Notes: generated from the letters alone by a model not told the origin. DNA of 64,000 nucleotides from Stenotrophomonas sp. 364 (GCF_009832905.1 NZ_CP047135.1:2024001-2088000); one strand, 5' to 3'; counted from the stretch's first letter, positions 36,311 to 45,177 are shown. Translations and numbers: made by a program.

Positions 36311-37138
36311 ATGAGCACCCTGCCCTTCGATCCCCGCCCGCGCCGCGCCGCCTTCCGCGCCCTGCACGAGGACGGCTGTTTCGTGTTGCCCAACCCCTGG
36401 GACGTGGGCAGTGCGCGCTACCTGCACGGGCTCGGGTTTGCCGCGCTGGCCAGCACCAGTTCCGGCGTGGCATGGAGCCAGGGCAAGCCGGATGGCCAGC
36501 TCTCACGGGATGAGACGCTGGCCCACCTGCGCGACCTGGCCGCTGCCACGCCGCTGCCGGTGAATGCGGATTTCGGCGATGGCTTCGGCGCGGATCCCGC
36601 CGCAGTGGAGCACGCCGTGGAACAGGCCATCGCCACCGGCGTGGCCGGCCTGTCCATTGAAGACGCCCGTGGCGATCCCGCCGCGCCGCTGCGACCGCTC
36701 GACGAGGCGGTGGCGCGGGTGCGCGCTGCACGGGCCGCCATCGACCGCAGTGGCGAAGACGTGCTGCTGATCGGCCGGGCCGAGAACTTCTTTGTCGGCC
36801 GCCCGGACCTGGACGATGCCATTGCCCGCCTGCGCGCCTACGCCACAGCCGGCGCCGACTGCCTGTACGCGCCGGGCATCAGCACGCGCGCGCAGATCGA
36901 GGCGGTGGTTGCCGCCGTGGCCCCCAAACCGGTGAACCTGCTGGTGGGCAGCGCCGTGCCGTTCACCCTGCAGGACATCGCCGCCATGGGCGTGCGCCGG
37001 GTCAGCGTGGGCGGCGCGATGGCGCGCAGTGCTTGGGGCGGGATGATGCGGGCCTCGACGCTGCTGGCCAACGAAGGGCGTTTCGATGGCTTCGCCGATG
37101 CCGCGTCCGGTGCGGCACTGAATCAGCTGTTCCGTTGA
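36311..37138 (+). CDS. Isocitrate lyase/PEP mutase family enzyme
   Basis: A 275-residue TIM-barrel enzyme. The family pattern is LPNPWDVGSARYL near the start, NADFGDGFG for the Mg-binding Asp loop, and LSIEDARGD. The catalytic KKCGH loop of true isocitrate and methylisocitrate lyases is absent, so it belongs to the short PEP-mutase-like branch (oxaloacetate decarboxylase, phosphonate or carboxyphosphonopyruvate enzymes). The reaction cannot be named. It follows the MFS gene by 69 bases. Confidence 0.8.
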   Translation: MSTLPFDPRPRRAAFRALHEDGCFVLPNPWDVGSARYLHGLGFAALASTSSGVAWSQGKPDGQLSRDETLAHLRDLAAATPLPVNADFGDGFGADPAAVEHAVEQAIATGVAGLSIEDARGDPAAPLRPLDEAVARVRAARAAIDRSGEDVLLIGRAENFFVGRPDLDDAIARLRAYATAGADCLYAPGISTRAQIEAVVAAVAPKPVNLLVGSAVPFTLQDIAAMGVRRVSVGGAMARSAWGGMMRASTLLANEGRFDGFADAASGAALNQLFR

Positions 37139-37144
37139 ACGCCC

Positions 37145-37465
37145 TCAGTGGCTGGACAGCACCACCACCGCGCCGGTGACCAGCGCAATGCCGATCCAGC
37201 CAATCGGACGCAGGCGGTTGCCGAACAGCACGCGCCCGCAGACGGCAGTGCCGATCACCCCGATCGCGCCCCACATCGCATAGGCGGTGGCCAGGTCCAG
37301 GGTCTTGACCGCCTGGCCGAGCAGCGCGAAGGCCACCCACACCATCATGATGGCCGCGATTCCCCAGCCCAGCTTACGGAAGCCGTCGGACTTGGCGACC
37401 ATCATGTTGGCGGCGATGTCGATCAGCGCCGAGCAGGTCACAAATAAAAAGGCGGTGAGGTTCAT
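37145..37465 (-). CDS. mdtI: SMR transporter subunit, MdtI-like
   Basis: A 106-residue, four-helix small multidrug resistance protein. Similarity to E. coli MdtI is seen in IANMMVAKSDGFRK-like, QAVKTLDLATAYAMWG and RLRPIGWIGI segments. The usual membrane glutamate of helix 1 is an aspartate here (LIDIAANMM). Together with MdtJ it forms a heteromeric spermidine exporter in E. coli. It overlaps mdtJ by four bases (ATGA). Confidence 0.85.
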   Translation of the reverse strand: MNLTAFLFVTCSALIDIAANMMVAKSDGFRKLGWGIAAIMMVWVAFALLGQAVKTLDLATAYAMWGAIGVIGTAVCGRVLFGNRLRPIGWIGIALVTGAVVVLSSH

Positions 37466-37833
37466 GCCGTGTGCTCCTCGCCCAGGGTGACGCAGACGAT
37501 GCCAGCCGCCGCCATCAGCAGGCCGATCACCTGCTGCACCGACAGGCTGTCCTTGAACACGAACAGGCCGACCAGCGTCAGCAGGGTCAGGCCGAGGCCT
37601 TCCCACACCGCATAGGCGACACCGACAGCGATGGCGCGCACCGACAGCGCCAGGAAGTAGTACGAAATGGCCAGGGCCACGGCCATCACGACATAGCCCA
37701 GATAGCCGCCATGACGGGCGGCATCGGCCATGAACGAGGTGCCGACCACTTCGGCGACGATCGCCACGGTCAGGCAGGCCCAGGCGATCAGGCCGCCACG
37801 GGCACGGGGTTGCGAATGCACCTGTGTGTGCAT
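37462..37833 (-). CDS. mdtJ: SMR transporter subunit, MdtJ-like
   Basis: A 123-residue SMR subunit with four helices and the conserved membrane glutamate in VAIVAEVVGTSFM, plus VGVAYAVWEGLG. A ribosome site AAGGAG precedes its ATG. It pairs with MdtI and is divergent from a LysR gene, so polyamine or drug export under that regulator is likely. Confidence 0.87.
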   Translation of the reverse strand: MHTQVHSQPRARGGLIAWACLTVAIVAEVVGTSFMADAARHGGYLGYVVMAVALAISYYFLALSVRAIAVGVAYAVWEGLGLTLLTLVGLFVFKDSLSVQQVIGLLMAAAGIVCVTLGEEHTA

Positions 37834-38037
37834 GGAAAGCTCCTTGATTGCAGCCGGCGGGCACCGACGAAACGTCGGGCACCGAGGCATCGACCGGGAT
37901 GGCCGATGCGCGTGCGTCGCTGCTGGCCGGGTGATGCGGGTGGCGACCTGGTCGGCACGTGGTCCGGCAGGTACCCATCGTTGGTCGGGAGGCAGCCGGG
38001 CGATGGCACCCGAGCGACGCGGCCATTATCATCGACA

Positions 38038-38061
38038 TTTCCATCAGACCAAAGATGGAAT
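38038..38061. promoter_or_regulatory. Inverted repeat between mdtJ and its LysR gene
   Basis: The arms TTTCCATC and GATGGAAT flank an 8-base spacer just before the LysR start at 38085. This size and symmetry fit a LysR binding site, probably for autoregulation and mdtJI control. Confidence 0.45.
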
Positions 38062-38084
38062 CCATCGATAAAGGCGATATATCC

Positions 38085-38948
38085 ATGCGTTATGGCCCCG
38101 AATCCCTCCACGCCTTCGTCGAGGCGGCGGCGCTCGGCTCCTTCTCCGCCGCGGCACGCCGCCTGAAGAAAACGCAGTCGACGATCAGTACGGCGATCGC
38201 CACGCTCGAGGCCGACCTGGGCCTCACCCTGTTCGACCGCAGCGGCCGCTATCCGGTGCTCACCGAAGAGGGCCGCAAGGTGCTCGGCCACGTACAGGAA
38301 ATCCTGGCGGCTGCCGAGCGCCTGGAGCAGCTGAGCATCCGCCTGGGTGACGCGGTGGAGCCCCGCCTGACCGTGGTGTTTTCCGACATCTACCAGGTCA
38401 ACCCCGACCACCACCTGTTGCTGCGGTTCGAGCAGCGTTTTCCGGACATCGAGCTGGAATGGCTGGATGCCGAAGGCAGTGACGTGCTCGATGTCGTGCA
38501 GCGGGGCCGCGCGCATCTGGGGCTGGTGCCGCAGCAGGCGCAGTACCCGTCGGACCTTACTGTGCGTGCGCTGCCGTTGCGCGCGGAAATGGCGGTGTTC
38601 GTGGCGCGGCAGCATGCGCTGGCGCAGATCGATGCCGCGGACGAATCCCACCTGGCGGGCCATCGCCGGATCTGCCTGAGCGGTGACGATCAGCGCAGCG
38701 GCCCGGCCCGTGGGCGCAGCTGGTCGGCGTCGGATTATCTGATGGTGCTGGAGATGGCCGAAGACGGCTTCGGCTGGGCCGAGCTGCCGCGCACCCTGGT
38801 AGCCCGCTACGGGCGCGGGCAGCTGGTGGAACTGGCCTTTCCCGGCTGGCCGAAGCTGGTGGCGTGCGACGCGGTGTGGCGCAAGGGCGGAACCCTCGGG
38901 CCGGCCGCGCTATGGCTGCTGGACGAATTCCTGCACCGCACCCCGTAG
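38085..38948 (+). CDS. LysR-type regulator divergent from mdtJI
   Basis: A 287-residue LysR protein with winged helix AALGSFSAAARRLKKTQSTISTAIATLE (about 12-40) and a standard co-inducer domain. It diverges from mdtJI across 251 bases. Its stop TAG (38946-38948) is the TAG of a SMAG-type GTAG. An alternative ATG at 38055 would add ten residues and overlap the candidate operator. Confidence 0.87.
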   Translation: MRYGPESLHAFVEAAALGSFSAAARRLKKTQSTISTAIATLEADLGLTLFDRSGRYPVLTEEGRKVLGHVQEILAAAERLEQLSIRLGDAVEPRLTVVFSDIYQVNPDHHLLLRFEQRFPDIELEWLDAEGSDVLDVVQRGRAHLGLVPQQAQYPSDLTVRALPLRAEMAVFVARQHALAQIDAADESHLAGHRRICLSGDDQRSGPARGRSWSASDYLMVLEMAEDGFGWAELPRTLVARYGRGQLVELAFPGWPKLVACDAVWRKGGTLGPAALWLLDEFLHRTP

Positions 38949-39058
38949 AGCGGGGCTCTGCCCCGCTGCGCTTTGCACCGAAATCCACGATTGCCGGGCA
39001 AAACCCGGCACTACGTGGCGCTGGGGTCGCCTTGGAGCCGGCCAGCGGCCGGCACTAC
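38945..39058. repeat. Cluster of three SMAG-type hairpins between convergent genes
   Basis: A plus-oriented hairpin (38945-38969, stem AGCGGGGC/GCCCCGCT) is followed by two minus-oriented ones (about 38994-39015 with stem GCCGGG/CCCGGC and about 39036-39058 with stem GCCGGCC/GGCCGGC), each closed by GTAG. The outer GTAGs supply the stop codons of the genes on both sides, so the repeat cluster fills the whole gap. Confidence 0.85.
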
Positions 39059-39975
39059 CTGTGGGCGAGTGCGTAATCGATGGCGGCGCAGATCGCGGCT
39101 ACCTGCGCATCGTTGCACTGCTGCGGGGTGGCGCGCGGGCTGTCTGGGTAGACCTCGGTGGTGGTGGTGTAGGTCGCACCGGTGATGCTGGCGCACAGGC
39201 CCAGCGTCTTGAGCGGGTACTCGATCACGCCCGGGGCCACCACCGGCGAGCCGATGATCTCGCCGTTGTCATCGGCCGGGGCGATGTGGGTCACCTGCTC
39301 CACCGCCGCATTCACGGCCGTCTGGAATGCGGGCTGCGGATTCTCGCTGTCGTCCACCAGGTAGAAGCCGTCGGGAATCAGGCCCGGTTCGAACGGCTTG
39401 CCATCGCGCGCGGCCAGCGCGGGACGGAACTCGGTTTCGTCGCTGTCGGTGGTTTCATGCAGGTCGATGTGCATCACCATGCCGGCGCGCAGCGGTGCCA
39501 CCAGTGCCATCAGCGCCGCCGATTCCTGCGCCGGGCTGTTGGCTACGAATGAGCGGTTGGGGTCGATCGCATCGGCGTTCCAGCGCTGCACGCGCTCGTA
39601 GCCCCAGGGACTCACACACGGCGCCACCAGCACGTTCACGCGGCCGGCGTAGTCCTTGGCACGCGTGGACAGGAACTGCAGCGCGCCCTGCACGCCACTG
39701 GTTTCGTAGCCGTGCACGCCGCCGGTCACCAGCACGCTGGGAAGCGCTGGATTCCAGTTGCGGCTGCGTACGGCAAACAACGGGTACGCGTCCGGAGCGT
39801 AGTCCAGCGTGCCGTACTGCTCCACGTCGAAGTCCGCGCGCAAGGCGTCCACCGCCGTCACCACGTCGTCGGCATAGCGACGCTGCGGCACTTGCAGGGC
39901 ACGCCACTGCGCCTTTTCCGCCGCGCCCCAGGGCTGGCCAGGGGTGCCGATGGGATGGAAGCGGGCGTCGGTCAT
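39055..39975 (-). CDS. M14 family zinc carboxypeptidase-like enzyme
   Basis: A 306-residue metallopeptidase. Zinc ligands are visible as H..E in GGVHGYETSG and a later His in MHIDLHET; the catalytic Glu is in TTTEVYPDS. There is no signal peptide, so a cytoplasmic role is likely. It resembles the M14 succinylglutamate-desuccinylase-like and short carboxypeptidase groups, so the substrate could be a peptide or an N-acyl amino acid. Its TAG stop comes from the neighbouring SMAG repeat. Confidence 0.85.
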   Translation of the reverse strand: MTDARFHPIGTPGQPWGAAEKAQWRALQVPQRRYADDVVTAVDALRADFDVEQYGTLDYAPDAYPLFAVRSRNWNPALPSVLVTGGVHGYETSGVQGALQFLSTRAKDYAGRVNVLVAPCVSPWGYERVQRWNADAIDPNRSFVANSPAQESAALMALVAPLRAGMVMHIDLHETTDSDETEFRPALAARDGKPFEPGLIPDGFYLVDDSENPQPAFQTAVNAAVEQVTHIAPADDNGEIIGSPVVAPGVIEYPLKTLGLCASITGATYTTTTEVYPDSPRATPQQCNDAQVAAICAAIDYALAHR

Positions 39976-40044
39976 GGCGTACTCGTTTGTGCAGTGGATC
40001 GGGACGCCGATTTTACCATCGCCGCCCGGGTCGCCTGTGCCACA

Positions 40045-40698
40045 TCAGGCGGGCAGCTGCTGCAGTGCCGCGTCGATGGGCTGCTCACCTTCGGTGAGCT
40101 CGATGATGCGGTGCTTCAGCTGCGGGCGTTCGACCAACGCCACCAGCGTCGCGGCGACATCCGCACGCGGCACCTCGCCGTAGGCAATGGCCAGCCCGGC
40201 CTGTACGCGTCCACGGCCGGCGGCATCGGTGAGCGTACCCGGGCGCAGGATCACCCAGTCCAGGTCGCTGGCGGCCAGGTACACATCGGCTCGCTTCTTG
40301 ACCGCCATGTAGTTCTCGAAGCCATCGCCCAGCGCCTTGCCTCGCCCGGCCTCGGGAAATGCCGAGACCAGCAGGAAGCGTTTGATGCCGGCCTGCCGGG
40401 CGGCCTGCACGGCCAGCTCCAGCCCGGCACCGTCGATGGCGTTGGTCAGTTCGATGCCTGCCCCGCCCGCCCCGGCGCTGAACACCACCACCTCGCTGTC
40501 GGCCATCTGTGCCGCCAGCGCCTGCGCATCGGTGTGGGTCAGATCGCCCTGCACCGGTGCGCCGCCCAGGGCGGCCAACGCGTCCGCCTGCTCCGGGCGA
40601 CGATGCAGCGCCACCGCACGGTGACCGCGCGTGGCCAATTGTTCGACCAGGTGGCGGCCGACCTTGCCGGCGGCGCCGATGATGAAAACCTGGGCCAT
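40045..40698 (-). CDS. NAD(P)-binding atypical SDR, NmrA/YwnB-like
   Basis: A 217-residue protein with the dinucleotide loop IGAAGKVGRHLVEQL (about 7-21), the VLHRRPEQA-type phosphate-recognition region and WVILRPGTLTD. These mark the atypical SDR group close to YwnB and HSCARG-like proteins, often NADPH-dependent reductases or redox sensors. A CAGGAG site precedes its ATG. It appears to be a single gene, 63 bases from the methyltransferase gene on the same strand. Confidence 0.82.
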   Translation of the reverse strand: MAQVFIIGAAGKVGRHLVEQLATRGHRAVALHRRPEQADALAALGGAPVQGDLTHTDAQALAAQMADSEVVVFSAGAGGAGIELTNAIDGAGLELAVQAARQAGIKRFLLVSAFPEAGRGKALGDGFENYMAVKKRADVYLAASDLDWVILRPGTLTDAAGRGRVQAGLAIAYGEVPRADVAATLVALVERPQLKHRIIELTEGEQPIDAALQQLPA

Positions 40699-40761
40699 GC
40701 TGTTCTCCTGAGACGTACCGGCGATCAGCGTAGCCATCGCGGCGTGACCGCGCCGTCGCAC

Positions 40762-41433
40762 TCACGCCAGCGCACGCCAGCCGCGGAATCCCAGGCCCTG
40801 GTAGAAGCTCTCGACGCCACTGAAACCGGCCTCGCGCAGCAGTGCCTCGTCCTGCGCCGGCGACAGGATATGCACGTGCTCGGCCACGGCGGCGCGCCCG
40901 TGTTCGGCCTGCTCCGGCGCGATGCCGGAGGACACCGCGAAGTCGGCGTAGCGTTGCAGCCAGCGCGCACGCGCGCCGTCGTGCTGGTCGAAGCTCATGT
41001 GCGCTACCACCAGCGGCGCGCCCGGGCGCAATCGCCGATGCAGCGCCGCCAGGGTCGACACGCGTTCCTGCGGCGGCACGAAATGCAGGGTGAGCAGGCA
41101 GGCAGCCGCATCGAACGGCCCGTCGGGCGCCACGTCTATATAGCCGTGGTGCAGGTGCGCGCGACGCGCATCCTCGCCCATCGTGCACGCCGCCAGCGCC
41201 AACATCGCGTCCGACGGATCCACACCGTCGAAACGCCAGTGCGGCTGCGCCTGCGCGAAAGTACGCAGCTCCAGGCCGTCGCCGGCGCCCAACACCAGCA
41301 CGCGTGCATCGGCCGGCGCGGATTCGGCCAGCAGCTGCGCGCACATTCGGTTCAGATCGGCGAACCCCGGCACCAGCCGGGGTGGGCGTTCTGCGTAGCG
41401 CGCCACGGCATCGGGGTCGGCGTAGGCATCCAT
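40762..41433 (-). CDS. Class I SAM-dependent methyltransferase
   Basis: A 223-residue methyltransferase. The SAM-binding motif I is VLVLGAGDGLELR and motif II/III regions follow (FDGVDPSDAML, FDAAACLLTLHFV). It looks like the small-molecule methyltransferases of the YcgJ/UbiE-like type. The ATG at 41433 has GAGGTG upstream; a GTG nine bases earlier is possible. A perfect 21-base palindrome lies 17 bases upstream and probably controls it. Confidence 0.84.
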   Translation of the reverse strand: MDAYADPDAVARYAERPPRLVPGFADLNRMCAQLLAESAPADARVLVLGAGDGLELRTFAQAQPHWRFDGVDPSDAMLALAACTMGEDARRAHLHHGYIDVAPDGPFDAAACLLTLHFVPPQERVSTLAALHRRLRPGAPLVVAHMSFDQHDGARARWLQRYADFAVSSGIAPEQAEHGRAAVAEHVHILSPAQDEALLREAGFSGVESFYQGLGFRGWRALA

Positions 41434-41450
41434 CGGGCGCACCTCATTTC

Positions 41451-41471
41451 ATGTAACTGGCATAGTTACAT
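41451..41471. promoter_or_regulatory. Perfect palindromic operator, ATGTAACT-N5-AGTTACAT
   Basis: Two 8-base arms pair perfectly across GGCAT. The site is AT-rich in a GC-rich context and sits directly before the methyltransferase gene and behind the cupin gene. It fits a TetR-, MarR- or HxlR-type dimer site. No such regulator gene is in the immediate surroundings; the nearby regulator is of LysR type. Confidence 0.6.
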
Positions 41472-41492
41472 TAACGTCCGTCGCGCGCGATG

Positions 41493-41957
41493 TCACCCGC
41501 CGGTGTACTGCGCCTCGCTGACCTGCTCCATCCAAGTCACCGGTGAGCCGTCGACTGCTTCGGCGAGGGCGATATGGGTCATGGCCACCGTCGCCTTGGC
41601 ACCGTGCCAGTGCTTCACCCCCGGCGCGATCCAGACAATGTCGCCGGGGCGGATCTCCTGCACCGGCTTGCCCCACTCCTGGACGCTACCCACCCCGGCG
41701 GTCACGATCAGGGTCTGGCCGAGCGGATGGGTGTGCCAGGCCGTGCGCGCGCCGGGCTCGAAGGTCACCGTGGCGCCCCCCACGCGGGCCGGTGCGGCGC
41801 GCTGGAACGGTGCATCGATACGCACTGTGCCGGTGAAGTAGTCGGCCGGGCCGGCCGCCGATGGGGTGTTTCCAGCGCGGGCGATCTCGATCGGGGCCGG
41901 GTCCGCCGGTGCGGTGGCGGCCACCATCGACAGCAGCGTGCTGCTCAACAGGTTCAT
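41493..41957 (-). CDS. Exported cupin-domain protein
   Basis: A 154-residue protein with a short signal peptide (about 1-20) and a single cupin barrel. Metal ligands are visible as HTHPLGQ...E and a later His in GVKHWHGA. It resembles the small cupins next to mandelonitrile-lyase-like and quercetinase-like enzymes, which often bind Mn or Fe. It is divergent from a LysR gene across 188 bases and likely controlled by it. GAGGAG precedes the ATG. Confidence 0.82.
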   Translation of the reverse strand: MNLLSSTLLSMVAATAPADPAPIEIARAGNTPSAAGPADYFTGTVRIDAPFQRAAPARVGGATVTFEPGARTAWHTHPLGQTLIVTAGVGSVQEWGKPVQEIRPGDIVWIAPGVKHWHGAKATVAMTHIALAEAVDGSPVTWMEQVSEAQYTGG

Positions 41958-42145
41958 GCGGAACTCCTCGATGTGGAAGACGGACCGCCCCACTGTAGTC
42001 CCTGCCGCCCTCGCCATTGCCTACCGCGACGTGCATGCAGCGATGAACATCGCTCATCAATCATCACCCGTTGACGCCTTGTACTCACCAGTGACCCGGA
42101 CTCATCATGGCCAGGCATGAATCGCATGCGTGCCGGACGCCGCCG

Positions 42146-43039
42146 ATGGCCCGCGAGAATTTCAACGACCTGCAGGTATTCGTCGCCGTGGCCCGCGAGC
42201 ACAGCTTCACTCGCGCCGCCGCGCAGCTCGGCGTCTCGCAGTCCGCGCTGAGCCACACCGTGCGGGGCCTGGAAGAGCGCCTCGGCGTGCGCCTGCTCAC
42301 CCGCACCACCCGCAGCGTGTCGATGACCGAGGCCGGCGAACGCCTGTACGACACCGTGGCCCCGCGCATGCAGGAGATCGAGGCCGAGCTGGTGGCCATC
42401 ACCGACTACCGCAACAATCCCGCCGGCACCATCCGCATCACTACCGCCGAACACGCGGCCAACAGCATCGTCTGGCCACGGCTGAGCGCGATACTGCCGG
42501 CCTACCCCGACCTGCACGTGGAGCTCACCGTCGACTACGGTCTGGCCGACATCGTGGCGCAACGGTACGACATCGGCATCCGCCTGGGGGGACGCGTGGC
42601 CAACGACATGATCGCCGTACCGATCAGCGGCCCGCAGCGCATGGCGATCGTGGCCAGCCCAACCTATTTCGTCCATCACGTCGCGCCGCACGCACCGGCG
42701 GATCTGGCCGCGCACAACTGCATCGGGCTGCGCCTGCCTACCCACGGCGGACTGATGGTGTGGGACCTGCAGAAAGACGGCCAGGAAGCCAACGTGCGCG
42801 TGGACGGGCAATGGACGTTCAACGGCAGCAGCGCCATGTTGCGCGCGACCCTGGCCGGCGCCGGCCTGGCCTACCTGCCCGAAGACATGGTGCTGGAGCA
42901 CGTCCAGGCGGGTCGCCTGCGCCGCGTCATGGACGACTGGTGCGACGTGTTTGACGGCTATTACGCCTACTACCCCAGCCGCCGCCAATCCTCCAGCGCG
43001 ATGCGCGTGGTGATAGAAGCGTTACGCGCAGCCCGGTAG
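42146..43039 (+). CDS. LysR-type regulator next to the cupin gene
   Basis: A 297-residue LysR protein of the CrgA/PecT-like group, with winged helix REHSFTRAAAQLGVSQSALSHTVRGLE. An in-frame ATG at 42107 would add 13 residues. It diverges from the cupin gene, its probable target. The TAG stop at 43037-43039 is part of a SMAG GTAG. Confidence 0.87.
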   Translation: MARENFNDLQVFVAVAREHSFTRAAAQLGVSQSALSHTVRGLEERLGVRLLTRTTRSVSMTEAGERLYDTVAPRMQEIEAELVAITDYRNNPAGTIRITTAEHAANSIVWPRLSAILPAYPDLHVELTVDYGLADIVAQRYDIGIRLGGRVANDMIAVPISGPQRMAIVASPTYFVHHVAPHAPADLAAHNCIGLRLPTHGGLMVWDLQKDGQEANVRVDGQWTFNGSSAMLRATLAGAGLAYLPEDMVLEHVQAGRLRRVMDDWCDVFDGYYAYYPSRRQSSSAMRVVIEALRAAR

Positions 43040-43173
43040 AGCCGACCGTCGGTCGGCTGTCGCGGTGCCGGTAGAGCCGACCGTTGGTCGGCTGTCACGG
43101 TCCCGGTAGAGCCGACCGTTGGTCGGCTGTCGCGGTGCCAGATCAGGAGCAGCCGACCAACGGTCGGCTCTAC
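43036..43173. repeat. Cluster of four SMAG repeats
   Basis: Three plus-oriented SMAGs at about 43036-43059, 43071-43094 and 43106-43129 (spacing 35 bases) are followed by one minus-oriented copy at 43150-43173. They fill the gap between the convergent LysR and quinone-oxidoreductase genes; the last copy ends one base before the latter's stop codon. Confidence 0.9.
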
Positions 43174-43174
43174 C

Positions 43175-44152
43175 TCACGGGCGCAGCAGCACCTTGCCGT
43201 TGCGGCCGGGTTCCAGGCTCGCAGCGGCAGCAGCAGCCACCTCATCCAGCCCGAACACACCGTCCACCGGCAGGCTCAGCCCGCCGCGTGCGGCCAGCTG
43301 CAACAGCTCGCCGACCAGCCTGCGCTTGTCGTCCGCGGCCATCGCCTGGCTCACCTTGCTGCCCCAGAACCCCTTCACCGTGGCCTGCTTGAAGATCACG
43401 TCGCCCGAGTTGAGCTGCATCGGCTCGCCGGTCATCGAGCCGAACGATACCAGCGTGCCGCCGTCGCCCAGCAGGGTCATCAGCTCGCTGCTGGCACGCC
43501 CGCCCACCGAGTCCACCGCCGCGGCGATCGAGCCGCCGGCCACCCGCGCCTGGACCTGTGCCATCCAGTCCGACTGCGCGGTGGAGATCGTGTTGTCGAT
43601 GCCCAGCGCCTCCATCTCCGCCACCCCGGCATCGCGCCGCACCAGGTTCACGCAGTGCACGCCGCGCGCCTTGGACAGCATCGCCAGCGCCTTTCCGACT
43701 GCGCCATTGGCCGCGTTCTGCAGGATCCACTGGCCCTCGCGCACCTGCAGGAACTCCAGCAGCATCAGCGCGCTCAGCGGCATCGCAATCAGCTGCGCCG
43801 CGGTTTCATCGTCGATCGCGTCCGGCATCGGAATGACCATCTTCGCCGGCGCGATGAACTGCTCGGCCCAGGTGCCATGCACCGACGCGGCGCTGACCCG
43901 CTGGCCTACCGTCAGGCCCTGCACGCCTTCGCCCAGCGCGTCGATCACGCCGGTCGCTTCACTGCCGCCGACGGCCGGCAACGTCGGTTTGTAGCCGTAC
44001 CTGCCGCGTACGGTCCACAGGTCATGGTTGTGGATGGGGGCCAGCACGGTGCGGATACGCACCTCGCCCGCGCCCGGTTCCGGGGTGGGTACCTCACCAC
44101 CGTGCAGCACGACGGTGGGATCGCCAAAGGTGTCATGCAACGCAACGCGCAT
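43175..44152 (-). CDS. Zinc-free MDR oxidoreductase (quinone or enoyl reductase type)
   Basis: A 325-residue medium-chain dehydrogenase/reductase. The GroES-like part (1-120) lacks the catalytic and structural zinc cysteines. The Rossmann part has WILQNAANGAVGKALAML for NADPH binding. The C-terminal KQATVKGFWGSK pattern is like mitochondrial-type enoyl reductases (ETR/MECR). Quinone or 2-enoyl reduction are both possible. Confidence 0.84.
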   Translation of the reverse strand: MRVALHDTFGDPTVVLHGGEVPTPEPGAGEVRIRTVLAPIHNHDLWTVRGRYGYKPTLPAVGGSEATGVIDALGEGVQGLTVGQRVSAASVHGTWAEQFIAPAKMVIPMPDAIDDETAAQLIAMPLSALMLLEFLQVREGQWILQNAANGAVGKALAMLSKARGVHCVNLVRRDAGVAEMEALGIDNTISTAQSDWMAQVQARVAGGSIAAAVDSVGGRASSELMTLLGDGGTLVSFGSMTGEPMQLNSGDVIFKQATVKGFWGSKVSQAMAADDKRRLVGELLQLAARGGLSLPVDGVFGLDEVAAAAAASLEPGRNGKVLLRP

Positions 44153-44186
44153 GGGAATTCTCCTGTTGCCAGTTCAATGGGGGATT

Positions 44187-44203
44187 GCCGGGCAGCACCC
44201 GGC
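44187..44203. repeat. REP-type hairpin
   Basis: GCCGGGC-AGC-ACCCGGC lies in the 89-base gap between the oxidoreductase start and the TspO-like gene end. It resembles a degenerate SMAG without GTAG and may stabilise the end of the TspO-like transcript. Confidence 0.5.
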
Positions 44204-44241
44204 CCTGCATGGGCACACACGGTGCCCGGAGGTGCGTGGCC

Positions 44242-45015
44242 TCAGCGCCGATGGCGGTGCGCGGCCACCACCGGCACAGTCGGATGACGCCACGCCCGCG
44301 TGCGCAGCATCAGCGTCTGCAGCACCAGCAGCGCGGCCACCGCCAGCGCCAGCACCGACACCGTATCGGCGCCCGGCAGGCGCCAGCCGGACTGCTTCAC
44401 GTACACACCCACCAGCGCCCACACCACGGCAGCCGGATAGGCGAAATGCCCGCGCAGGCGCTGGTTCATTGCCCAGGCCAGCAGCGTCGCCAGGGCCAGC
44501 AGCACCACGCTCCAGCCGAACATGTCGCCGGTGGGCAACCACTGGTAGGCCACGATCACCTGGGCCGTATTGAGGAAGGCCGCCATCGTCAGCCAGCCTG
44601 CATGCAACGCCAGCGGGTACGCCGCCCAGGCGCGCTGGCCGGCGGTGGCGTCGGTGGGCGCGGCGCGCACGGCGGCCATCAGCAGGCACACCAGCGCGGC
44701 CCAGATGATTGCCAGCGCGGGCAGGAACCACTGGTTGGAAAACACCGGCATCCATGCTGCCGTCAGCGCGAAGCCGGCCGCCGCCCATCCACGTACGCCG
44801 GGCAGGTCCGGGCGGCGCCGACGCAGCTGCCACAGCCCGAAGATCACGTCCCAGAGGAAGATCACGCCCCAGATCGCGAACGCATAGCCGGCGGCGACGA
44901 GCAGGGTCGGATAGCGGTCGGAGATCGCGCCATTGGTCGGGCCGAACGCGCCGGATTGCGAGAACCACGACACCACCGGCATGGCCAATGCGGCCAACAA
45001 CACGATCCAACGCAT
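44242..45015 (-). CDS. TspO/MBR-related membrane protein
   Basis: A 257-residue protein with about seven hydrophobic helices rich in tryptophan (for example NQWFLPALAIIW and AFAIWGVIFLWDVIFGLW). The pattern is that of the long TspO-like or lysoplasmalogenase-neighbouring family in proteobacteria, often of unknown role. The ATG at 45015 has GGAG at good distance. No operon partner is evident. Confidence 0.72.
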   Translation of the reverse strand: MRWIVLLAALAMPVVSWFSQSGAFGPTNGAISDRYPTLLVAAGYAFAIWGVIFLWDVIFGLWQLRRRRPDLPGVRGWAAAGFALTAAWMPVFSNQWFLPALAIIWAALVCLLMAAVRAAPTDATAGQRAWAAYPLALHAGWLTMAAFLNTAQVIVAYQWLPTGDMFGWSVVLLALATLLAWAMNQRLRGHFAYPAAVVWALVGVYVKQSGWRLPGADTVSVLALAVAALLVLQTLMLRTRAWRHPTVPVVAAHRHRR

Positions 45016-45177
45016 GCATCCACTCCAACTCAAAGAGCGCTGACGATACGCGGTTACCGGTTAAGACGGTGGCATGGCCCCCGATGATCGGGCACACCGG
45101 TGCAATCGCGAGGGGGCGCGCCAGCGCTTTACTGGCGCCGCCCGGCGTTTCGCCGCGGCCCCCACTGGACCGATCCG

